Positions 1-5,534 of a DNA stretch of 10,177 nucleotides are shown piece after piece. The stretch comes from Leptolyngbya sp. SIO4C1 (GTDB lineage: Bacteria; Cyanobacteriota; Cyanobacteriia; Phormidesmidales; Phormidesmidaceae). Positions within the stretch are counted from its first letter, which is position 1. Every line of letters starts with the position of its first letter. Both the position numbers and the translations under genes were made by a program. The notes beneath the pieces are model-generated. The model was not told where the DNA came from. It ran no database searches and saw nothing but the letters and a program-made list of their open reading frames with translations. Location of the stretch: contig JAAHIA010000152.1 of NCBI GenBank assembly GCA_010671975.1, forward strand, positions 1 through 10,177. The letters run 5' to 3'.

Positions 1-1171
1 AGATCTGTTCAAGCAGTTTGGACCACTGCTTGCGCAGCTGCGTTGGCGTTAGCCCGAGTGCCTGTGCGATCTCAGCGTCCGGCAGTCCCTGCTGCTTTAG
101 CTGTAAAAGTTTGGCCTGTCGTTGAGTGATCTTTTCCTGTAAATGTTCCCACTGCTGCGGCGTCAGGCCCAAATTATTTTCGAGTTCCGCGCCCAGCCAC
201 TGATGCACCAGTTCCCAATGGTGAGAGAGGGAAAACCTGAGTAGATGGTATTTGAACCGCTGCTGCAAGTAGTCTCGCTCGCGCGGCGTTAGTCTTAGAA
301 TAGCTTCAATTTCGCTAGTCGGTAAATCAATCAATCGCAAACTAAAGTAGTCTGCACAGTCTTCTTGGTCTTTTTCCTTAAGATAGGCCATCAGCTCGTC
401 GACGACGCGGCCGCGCAGCGTATCTTCTGGAATGCCTTCCGACTGTGTCATCATTTGCTCACGCAGCCGCTGCATCGGCGCCGCGTTCCAGTTCTGCTCC
501 TGGTCGCTATTCGAAGATTCGGCTGCCTGCTCAATATCCACAGCCGTTTCTGGCGGCTGCTGCTTAGAAAACGTCTGCGCTCTAAGAATGACTAGCTGCT
601 GGCTCCGTCGCCCGGGTAGGGGAATGCGGCGCTTGCCATAGCGCTCGGTAAAGGCCATATACTCAGCCAGCTCAATCGAGGTTTTAGGCTGATAGTCTTC
701 AGGCAGCTGATTTTCACGGCGAAACGCATTGATCGCCTCGGTATAGAAGTTTTGTAAAAAATCTTCAATCAAATAGAGGCGAGCCTGATAGCTAGACTGC
801 ACCTGAGGCGGGGTGATGTAGCGATAGACAATCGCGCTCAGCGTGCTGTGCAAGTCAATCCGTCCGCGCCGTGAGCCCAGTTTGTAGTAGCGTAGGCATT
901 GAGTCAGGCGATGCTTACTCAAGGTCATGGCCCAGGCATCGACATCTCCTGAATCTTGGATGCGCTGGCTTTCAGTGCAGATCCTCAGCGCCTCTTGGCA
1001 AATACGCCCAGCAACCTCGCGACAGTTTCGCTCTGAGGATCGGGTATGCTGCCGCAGTTCCTGAAAGATCTTTTGAAAAAGCGCGTCCACTGGTGCTGAT
1101 GAGGTATCTGCTGATGAAGGATTGGGTGACAGACAGTCTGAGGTAATCAAAGAATCGTTCCAAGCTAGCAC
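1..1171 (-). CDS. hetZ: HetZ-family heterocyst/cell-differentiation regulator, 3' end cut by window edge
   Basis: This frame is open without a stop from about 1258 down to base 1, giving 390 codons from the GTG at 1171; the C-terminus lies off the left edge. I recognise it as HetZ family from conserved-looking stretches such as STLSAIVYRYITPPQVQSSY, AEYMAFTERYGKRRIPLPGR and RAQTFSKQQPPETAVDIEQA. The visible end, LPDAEIAQALGLTPTQLRKQ, looks like a helix-turn-helix. HetZ proteins are roughly 400 residues, so only a few residues should be missing. In Anabaena, HetZ is a DNA-binding regulator acting with HetR early in heterocyst differentiation; relatives also occur in filamentous species without heterocysts. 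The start is uncertain: there is no in-frame ATG near the 5' end. GTG 1171 leaves 104 bases to the divergent gene, while GTG 1255 would leave only 20. Neither has a clear ribosome binding site. It could be a HetZ paralogue rather than HetZ itself. Confidence 0.68.
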   Translation of the reverse strand, partial: MLAWNDSLITSDCLSPNPSSADTSSAPVDALFQKIFQELRQHTRSSERNCREVAGRICQEALRICTESQRIQDSGDVDAWAMTLSKHRLTQCLRYYKLGSRRGRIDLHSTLSAIVYRYITPPQVQSSYQARLYLIEDFLQNFYTEAINAFRRENQLPEDYQPKTSIELAEYMAFTERYGKRRIPLPGRRSQQLVILRAQTFSKQQPPETAVDIEQAAESSNSDQEQNWNAAPMQRLREQMMTQSEGIPEDTLRGRVVDELMAYLKEKDQEDCADYFSLRLIDLPTSEIEAILRLTPRERDYLQQRFKYHLLRFSLSHHWELVHQWLGAELENNLGLTPQQWEHLQEKITQRQAKLLQLKQQGLPDAEIAQALGLTPTQLRKQWSKLLEQI

Positions 1172-1275
1172 ATTCGTTCTACGCCATATGACGGACTCTA
1201 GACTATGAGCATAGACAGTATTCCCGTCGTTTGCGCAAAACAGGAAAAGTTTCACAAAAGCATCAAAAAAGTCGC
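1172..1275. promoter_or_regulatory. Divergent promoter region between hetZ-family gene and 148-residue protein gene
   Basis: This 104-base gap separates two divergent genes and must hold both promoters if the GTG at 1171 is the hetZ start. It contains a perfect 10-base palindrome TTTGCGCAAA at 1230-1239 and a 5-base-arm inverted repeat CTATG-AG-CATAG at 1203-1214. A TATGCT hexamer on the minus strand within that repeat could serve as a -10 box for hetZ, but no good -35 sits at the right distance. I do not see a GGG-type palindrome resembling the HetR target known upstream of Anabaena hetZ. Confidence 0.35.
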
Positions 1276-1722
1276 ATGGATCTCGATCAGCAAATCCAAA
1301 CCCTTATTGACGAGTCACCCGACTCAACCGCAGCTCAGGCAGTGCAAGTCGTTGCTCCTCTGTTAAAGAGTATTGCTGAACAGCTTCAGCACCAAGAGTA
1401 TTACATCTTACAGAACATTGAGCAGGGTTGGGTGATGACGACAGTTCGCAATCGGCAAAGCGCCGATGAAAAGACGGTTGTCTATGCCTATCCGTCGCTA
1501 GCCGCCGCCGCCGCGAGTGGGCAAAATAACCCACAGATGATGGCAGTGCCCTACCCAACCACGCACCTGCTTTTCCAACTGCTGTCTTTAAAGCAGCTTG
1601 ATAGTTTTATTTTTCTAGAAGCGGGGGGGAAAAAGGGCGCTGAGATTCGTCGGCAGGATTTTGAGGCGGCGCTGCGACAGCAGCTGCAGCAGTTAACCGA
1701 CCTGCCCCCCGATATTGCCTAG
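1276..1722 (+). CDS. Conserved-looking cytosolic protein of unknown function
   Basis: This is a 148-residue protein from ATG 1276, starting MDLDQQIQTLIDESP. The frame can be extended to a TTG at 1231, but the extra 15 residues (basic, lysine-rich) look like untranslated leader. It has no signal peptide, membrane segment or cysteine. The middle alternates hydrophobic and polar residues (EYYILQNIEQGWVMTT, VVYAYPSLAAAA), then VPYPTTHLLFQLLSLKQLDS, as in a mixed alpha/beta fold, and it ends LPPDIA. It resembles hypothetical proteins I associate with cyanobacteria, but I cannot name a characterised family. A (GCC)5 run encodes part of the alanine stretch, and a G7A5 tract lies at 1623-1634. It is divergent from the hetZ-family gene and convergent with the SRPBCC gene, so a link to either is only positional. 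Confidence 0.82.
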   Translation: MDLDQQIQTLIDESPDSTAAQAVQVVAPLLKSIAEQLQHQEYYILQNIEQGWVMTTVRNRQSADEKTVVYAYPSLAAAAASGQNNPQMMAVPYPTTHLLFQLLSLKQLDSFIFLEAGGKKGAEIRRQDFEAALRQQLQQLTDLPPDIA

Positions 1723-2168
1723 CGATGACATTCTCGCTGAGTCACCTGATGACGATAGGCAAACATATCGTGCAGACGCTGCTTGACGAAGGACGCTATC
1801 AGCGGTGCTGAGATCCATTCAGCCGGTAGCGCGAAGGTAATATCGTCTATAAGTCGGGTTTTATCGGCTTCTGGCATAAAGCGATGGCGGTGAGTCCAGC
1901 TATCAAGCGGTCCCTCAACTTGGATGTCTGTAAACAGGCGGTAGGGCTCATACTCGTCGGTGTGACGCGCCAACCAGGTTAGCGGCAGCGGCCCTAGCCA
2001 AAGGCGAAATTCGCTAATGGCGCCTGGTCCTAGTCCGCCTTCGCGTCTGAGCACTTCTACAGGCTGCCAAGGCGGCGTGAGGATATCTAATATGTCGGCT
2101 CTTTCGTGGAAGGCCCAGACGGTCTCAGCTGGCGCATCAATCAGGCTGGAATATTGAAAAGTCTGCAT
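1719..2168 (-). CDS. SRPBCC (START-like / polyketide cyclase-type) ligand-binding protein
   Basis: This is a 149-residue protein that looks like a single helix-grip SRPBCC domain. The N-terminal pattern FQYSSLIDAPAETVWAFHER is the classic first strand plus helix of the family (hydrophobic strand, then 'aPaetVWaf'). A central GPGAISEFRLWLGPLPLTW strand pair, a 'EPYRLFTDIQVEGPLDSWTH' segment and a late TRLIDDITFALP strand follow; the C-terminal helix is PLIASFVKQRLHDMFAYR. The fold binds hydrophobic ligands in a deep cavity; bacterial members include cyclases, dehydrases and many uncharacterised proteins, and no catalytic residues can be assigned here. No signal peptide is seen, so it is probably cytosolic. 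The start at ATG 2168 matches the domain boundary but has no Shine-Dalgarno; a minus-strand TATATA at 2187-2182 would give a very short leader. The stop overlaps the convergent gene's stop. Confidence 0.85.
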   Translation of the reverse strand: MQTFQYSSLIDAPAETVWAFHERADILDILTPPWQPVEVLRREGGLGPGAISEFRLWLGPLPLTWLARHTDEYEPYRLFTDIQVEGPLDSWTHRHRFMPEADKTRLIDDITFALPAEWISAPLIASFVKQRLHDMFAYRHQVTQRECHR

Positions 2169-2181
2169 AGTTTTGGGCAGG

Positions 2182-2187
2182 TATATA
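2182..2187 (-). promoter_or_regulatory. Candidate -10 box for the SRPBCC gene
   Basis: On the minus strand this reads TATATA, close to the consensus TATAAT, 14 bases before the ATG at 2168. A 17-base spacer would place the -35 hexamer at 2205-2210, inside the inverted repeat at 2195-2212, where the sequence is TACCAA rather than TTGACA. A weak -35 covered by a dyad fits a promoter controlled by a bound regulator. This is inference from spacing only. Confidence 0.35.
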
Positions 2188-2194
2188 GACTCAA

Positions 2195-2212
2195 TCTACC
2201 AATCTTGGTAGA
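2195..2212. promoter_or_regulatory. Operator-like inverted repeat TCTACCAA-TC-TTGGTAGA
   Basis: The two 8-base arms are perfect reverse complements separated by two bases. The repeat lies between the divergent SRPBCC gene (start 2168) and the acidic protein gene (start 2296). The two-base gap is too tight for an RNA hairpin with full arms and no T-run follows, so a dimeric DNA-binding protein is a better explanation than a terminator. It overlaps the predicted -35 position of the SRPBCC gene. Copies of ATATAGA lie on both sides (2183-2189 and 2228-2234). No regulator gene is adjacent, so the binding protein is unknown. Confidence 0.55.
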
Positions 2213-2295
2213 CCTTTCAATCTGCTGATATAGAGACGACCGAGCACAGCCAACTCTCTAGTCTGTAAAAGAACTGCAGTTTAAGGAAAAGCTAT

Positions 2296-2589
2296 ATGGC
2301 AACTCAAGATGAGCAAAATATTGTTAAAGAGGCCCGCCCAGGCAAAGGCGCAGCTGGCGATCAGCAGGCAGTGCAGGTGGCACAGCCGGTTGGCTCAGCA
2401 GTGAATCCGCCCGATACAGATCCGATGCCCGGCGGCGATGTTGAAGACAACATTGAGACCATCAAAGCCGCAGAGGCAAGCGAGTCAGACACCGATATGA
2501 AGACCACCGACGGCTATGTCGTCGACGAGTCTGGCCGCTTGGATAATTTTGCTGTCGAGCCTGAAATGTACGTCGAAGGCGAGAAGTAA
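2296..2589 (+). CDS. Small, highly acidic, probably disordered protein of unknown function
   Basis: This is a 97-residue protein preceded by a good ribosome binding site (AAGGA at 2283-2287, eight bases before ATG 2296), which supports it as a real gene. It has 22 acidic residues (11 Asp, 11 Glu) against 7 Lys/Arg, no Cys and no Trp, and is rich in Ala, Gly, Pro and Gln, so it is likely unstructured over most of its length. The N-terminal half is low complexity (GAAGDQQAVQVAQPVGSAVN). The C-terminal part is more hydrophobic (TDGYVVDESGRLDNFAVEPE), closing with MYVEGEK, and may be the conserved or interacting end. There is no signal peptide or membrane segment. I do not recognise the family; similar short acidic hypothetical proteins exist in cyanobacteria. 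It shares the divergent regulatory region with the SRPBCC gene. Confidence 0.8.
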   Translation: MATQDEQNIVKEARPGKGAAGDQQAVQVAQPVGSAVNPPDTDPMPGGDVEDNIETIKAAEASESDTDMKTTDGYVVDESGRLDNFAVEPEMYVEGEK

Positions 2590-2597
2590 GCAGTCGG

Positions 2598-2635
2598 CCC
2601 TGTTAGGCTTTAGAGCAGCTCAACAGCTGTCAGGG
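2598..2635 (+). terminator. Possible weak stem-loop downstream of the acidic protein gene
   Basis: CCCTG (2598-2602) can pair with CAGGG (2631-2635), with an inner stem CAGCT-caac-AGCTG at about 2616-2629. It begins nine bases after the stop codon at 2587-2589. There is no T-run after it, so it is not a standard intrinsic terminator; it may stabilise the 3' end or be incidental. Confidence 0.25.
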
Positions 2636-2724
2636 TCAACTAACTTAATATCCTTGCATCCTCCATCTGCCGCCTGCTGGCACGTGGGGGATTTTCGGTA
2701 TTTGACTGGCTACTAGAATAGGCG

Positions 2725-2757
2725 CTGTTTTAGACGGCTCAAGGGCGACTAAAACAG
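2725..2757. terminator. Inverted repeat overlapping the ureC stop codon, possible bidirectional 3'-end hairpin
   Basis: CTGTTTTAG (2725-2733) and CTAAAACAG (2749-2757) are perfect 9-base complementary arms around a 15-base loop. The right arm contains the last codons and TAG stop of ureC. The stem is AT-rich and no run of U follows on either strand, so it is weak as an intrinsic terminator, but its place between two convergent genes suggests a transcript end or RNA stability element. Confidence 0.4.
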
Positions 2758-4458
2758 GAAGTATCGCTGGGCCATCGGCAGCACTGCCGCCGGTTCGCAG
2801 GTCAGCAGCTCTCCATCGGCGTGAACTTCGTATGTTTCTGGATCGACGTCCATCTGAGGCTGATAGGTGTTGAGCTTCATGTCGGCTTTGCTCAGCTGAC
2901 GGGTGTGACTGACGGCGATAGCCGGCGTCTGCAGGCCAAGCTGACCCGGGATATCGGCCTCGAGCGCAGCCTGAGAGATAAAGGTGAGCGACGTCTGGGC
3001 GATCGCACCGCCAAACCCGCCAAACATGGGGCGCATGTGCACCGGCTGCGGCGTAGGAATGCTGGCATTAGGATCGCCCATCTGCGCCCAGGCGATTGCC
3101 CCACCTTTGATCACCAGCTCAGGCTTAACGCCAAAGAAAGCTGGCTTCCAGAGGCAGAGATCTGCTAGCTTGCCCACCTCAATCGAGCCGACCTGCTCAG
3201 AAATGCCATGTGCGATCGCGGGATTAATCGTGTATTTAGCTACGTAGCGCTTGGCGCGAAAATTATCACTGCGCTCCGCATCTCCAGCCAGCGCACCGCG
3301 CTGCAGCTTCATCTTGTGGGCCGTCTGCCAGGTGCGAATGATCACTTCACCCACTCGCCCCATCGCCTGCGAGTCAGAGGCAATCATGCTAAAAGCGCCC
3401 AGGTCGTGCAGAATGTCTTCTGCCGCAATCGTCTCGCGGCGAATCCGCGATTCGGCAAAGGCCACATCCTCCGGAATGCTCGGGCTGAGGTGATGGCAGA
3501 CCATCAGCATATCGAGGTGCTCGTCAAGCGTGTTGCGGGTGTAGGGGCGGGTCGGGTTGGTCGAAGAGGGCAGCACGTTGGCTTCGCCGCAGACCTTGAT
3601 AATATCGGGCGCGTGGCCGCCGCCGGCGCCTTCGGTGTGATAGGTGTGGATGACGCGATTTTTGAACGCGGCAATGGTGTTTTCAACAAAGCCCGCCTCG
3701 TTTAGCGTATCGGTGTGGATAGCCACTTGTACGTCAAATTCATCGGCAACCGACAGGCAGGCGTCAATCGTGGCGGGGGTAGTGCCCCAGTCTTCATGCA
3801 GCTTGAGGCCCACCGCCCCGGCTCGGATTTGCTCTATTAGGCCAGCGGGCTGAGCGCTGTTGCCCTTGCCCAAAAAGGCTAAATTCATTGGAAAGGCGTC
3901 GGCTGCCTGCAGCATTCGCGCGATGTGCCAGGCGCCGGGCGTGCAGGTGGTGGCGTTGGTGCCCGTGGCTGGCCCGGTGCCGCCGCCAATCATGGTGGTG
4001 ATGCCAGCGGCGATCGCAGTTTCGATCTGCTGCGGGCAGATAAAGTGAATATGGGCGTCGATACCGCCCGCCGTGAGGATCATGCCTTCGCCCGCAATGG
4101 CTTCGGTGGCAGGGCCAATGATGATATCCACGTCGTCTTGGATGTAGGGATTGCCAGCCTTGCCAATTTTGACAATGCGCCCGTCTTTGAGGCCGACGTC
4201 GGCTTTAACGATGCCCCACCAGTCTAGAATCAGGGCGTTGGTGATGACGGTATCAACGGCGCCATCAGCGCGTGAGATGGGCGACTGCCCCATGCCGTCG
4301 CGAATCACCTTGCCGCCGCCAAACTTCACCTCGTCGCCGTAGGTGGTAAAGTCTTGCTCAACTTCAATCAGTAGATCGGTATCTGCTAGTCGAATGCGAT
4401 CGCCAACGGTGGGTCCGTAAGTCTCAGCGTAAGCCCGCCGATCCATGCGATAGCTCAT
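2749..4458 (-). CDS. ureC: Urease alpha (catalytic) subunit
   Basis: UreC hydrolyses urea to ammonia and carbamate in the cytoplasm, using two nickel ions bridged by a carbamylated lysine. The 569-residue length is normal for a bacterial UreC. All key residues are visible: H136 and H138 (DAHIHFICPQ), the lysine to be carbamylated K219 (GAVGLKLHEDWG), H221, H248 (VAIHTDTLNE), H274 (IHTYHTEGAGGGHAPD), the flap signature MVCHHLSPSIPEDVAFAESR with the catalytic histidine at 322/323, and D362 (IASDSQAMGRVGE). It starts at ATG 4458 with a clear ribosome binding site, AAAGGA, six bases upstream. In many bacteria ureC follows ureA and ureB directly; here upstream is an exported SH3-like protein and downstream is the convergent acidic protein, so the other subunits and ureDEFG accessory genes must be elsewhere. 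Nitrogen control by NtcA would be expected, but I found no GTA-N8-TAC site upstream. Confidence 0.98.
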   Translation of the reverse strand: MSYRMDRRAYAETYGPTVGDRIRLADTDLLIEVEQDFTTYGDEVKFGGGKVIRDGMGQSPISRADGAVDTVITNALILDWWGIVKADVGLKDGRIVKIGKAGNPYIQDDVDIIIGPATEAIAGEGMILTAGGIDAHIHFICPQQIETAIAAGITTMIGGGTGPATGTNATTCTPGAWHIARMLQAADAFPMNLAFLGKGNSAQPAGLIEQIRAGAVGLKLHEDWGTTPATIDACLSVADEFDVQVAIHTDTLNEAGFVENTIAAFKNRVIHTYHTEGAGGGHAPDIIKVCGEANVLPSSTNPTRPYTRNTLDEHLDMLMVCHHLSPSIPEDVAFAESRIRRETIAAEDILHDLGAFSMIASDSQAMGRVGEVIIRTWQTAHKMKLQRGALAGDAERSDNFRAKRYVAKYTINPAIAHGISEQVGSIEVGKLADLCLWKPAFFGVKPELVIKGGAIAWAQMGDPNASIPTPQPVHMRPMFGGFGGAIAQTSLTFISQAALEADIPGQLGLQTPAIAVSHTRQLSKADMKLNTYQPQMDVDPETYEVHADGELLTCEPAAVLPMAQRYFLF

Positions 4459-4493
4459 GTAGAATCCTTTGAAAGACGCTGATAGCTAGCTTA

Positions 4494-4508
4494 CGGCACG
4501 ACTTGCCG
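4494..4508 (-). promoter_or_regulatory. Small dyad in the ureC upstream region
   Basis: CGGCA and TGCCG form perfect 5-base arms around CGACT, 36-50 bases before the ureC start. It could be a 5'-leader hairpin or a protein-binding dyad. The arms are short and chance is not excluded. Confidence 0.25.
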
Positions 4509-4541
4509 ATCCCCATGCATCAGGCGAACATTTTTAGAATT

Positions 4542-4557
4542 CTGCCGAATCAGGCAG
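4542..4557 (-). terminator. Stem-loop immediately after the SH3-like protein gene
   Basis: CTGCC (4542-4546) and GGCAG (4553-4557) pair around a 6-base loop, starting two bases after the stop codon of the upstream minus-strand gene. On the minus strand it is followed by AATTCTAAAAATG rather than a U-run, so it is at best a factor-assisted or processing hairpin between this gene and ureC. Confidence 0.3.
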
Positions 4558-4558
4558 C

Positions 4559-5398
4559 CTAGCCGCAGCGCTCAGCCGCCTGCCAAAGCGTAATGCCGCC
4601 GTCATTACGGCGCCAGCGCATCCAGCCTTCTTCGGTGCGAGCCCCGGCCAGCGCCTGGCAGCCCTCCACCGGACGGGTAACGCGCACCCGCACCCAGTCG
4701 CCGGCCACTTCCAACGGCTCAATTAGGCTGTCGTTGCGCACCAGCGTGATCACATTACGGCTCAGTTCAGGCTGCGATCGCAGCACCTGAGCGTTCTCGG
4801 CCTGACGAAACTGCAGCTGCTCAGCATTGGAGAGCAGGTCATCCCAGCGTTCAAAGGTAAGCGACAGATTACCGAGGTCGAGGTAGCTGGTATGGGTCCA
4901 GGCGCTGCCAGTTTCGGTATACTGCACGCGCAGCCAGCCATCGTCGCGACTCTCTAAAATGGGAAAGCCCAGCAGTGCTGACTGGGTGCGCACCATCGCA
5001 AAGGCAGCGTCTGCGCCAATCGCCAGGGCCGACTGACCGTTGGGCACTAGCCAGCCTTGAAACAGCCAGCCCCAGTGCTCGCCGGCCGGTGTGGCAAACA
5101 GCGGTAGCTCAATGTCCGTCAGCCAGCCGGCTTCTAGCTTGGCCGCATTCTCTTCAGGCGCTTCTAAAAAATCTAAATCGCTCGGAATGATGTAGCCAAT
5201 TCCCAGCGGTGAGTTAGTTTCTGAGAGGTCAACAATGCCCGAACGGGTCGGCTCGTTAGCGGTAGGGAGCGAGGCTGGCCGCTCCGGCACTGCTAAGGTT
5301 GAAGGCTGCTGCGCCTGCAGCGGCGGCGCGATCGCAGCAATACCCGCTAGCGCAATTGAAACCGCTGCTAAACCAAAGCTCAGGCGGTGTGGATTCAT
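4559..5398 (-). CDS. Exported protein with SH3-like (SH3b) repeats, function unknown
   Basis: From ATG 5398 the protein has 279 residues. It begins with a signal peptide: short basic n-region MNPHR, a hydrophobic core (LAAVSIALAGIAAIA) and a likely cleavage after PPLQA at residue 29. A Pro/Ser/Thr-rich linker follows. The mature part shows SH3-like elements, with 'DGWLRVQY...AWTHTSYLDL' at about residues 145-175 and 'RNDSLIEPLEVAGDWVRVRV...EEGWMRWR' at about 216-262, plus a diverged Trp-rich stretch (GEHWGWLFQGWLVPNG) at about 106-121. Two cysteines (C247, C278) could form a disulfide. Such domains in exported bacterial proteins often bind peptidoglycan or mediate envelope interactions; no catalytic domain is attached. 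An in-frame ATG at 5413 adds MDRVK, but the downstream ATG has an AGGG five bases upstream and gives a better signal peptide. It lies between the acyltransferase gene and ureC on the same strand. Confidence 0.85.
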   Translation of the reverse strand: MNPHRLSFGLAAVSIALAGIAAIAPPLQAQQPSTLAVPERPASLPTANEPTRSGIVDLSETNSPLGIGYIIPSDLDFLEAPEENAAKLEAGWLTDIELPLFATPAGEHWGWLFQGWLVPNGQSALAIGADAAFAMVRTQSALLGFPILESRDDGWLRVQYTETGSAWTHTSYLDLGNLSLTFERWDDLLSNAEQLQFRQAENAQVLRSQPELSRNVITLVRNDSLIEPLEVAGDWVRVRVTRPVEGCQALAGARTEEGWMRWRRNDGGITLWQAAERCG

Positions 5399-5534
5399 CT
5401 TGACCCTATCCATTGTGTGTCTGCTATCAGAAAACTGTAGCGTATCTATCTTTTTCTAATCTAGAGGGTTAGATCAGCAAAGGCTTAAGCCAAATCTCTC
5501 AAATCAAAGTCGCTCAAACCAGATCTAAGGGAAC

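Noticed and set aside
365..1146. Plus-strand open frames across the left edge region
   Set aside because: They lie opposite the continuous minus-strand HetZ-family frame and show shadow-like composition.
1621..1635. Programmed -1 frameshift at the G-run/A-run
   Set aside because: The in-frame bases read GCG GGG GGG AAA AAG, which does not give a proper X XXY YYZ slippery heptamer, and the zero frame continues to a sensible end.
2516..2716. 66-residue plus-strand frame overlapping the acidic protein gene
   Set aside because: It starts inside the acidic protein gene in another frame, has no ribosome binding site and no recognisable content.
2821..4342. Several plus-strand open frames opposite ureC
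   Set aside because: They are shadows of the ureC reading frame with skewed, arginine- and proline-rich composition, no recognisable domains and no ribosome binding sites.
4459..4500. NtcA-like site upstream of ureC
   Set aside because: The closest match is GTA-N8-ATC on the minus strand, which misses the TAC half-site, and no well-placed -10 follows.
5235..5459. Plus-strand frame opposite the signal peptide region of the SH3-like gene
   Set aside because: It is antisense to a gene with a clear signal peptide and shows no independent coding evidence.
5456..5469. TCTAA/TTAGA dyad near a T-run as a terminator
   Set aside because: The T-run lies before the dyad on the plus strand, and reads as A on the minus strand, so it cannot act as an intrinsic terminator for the minus-strand genes.
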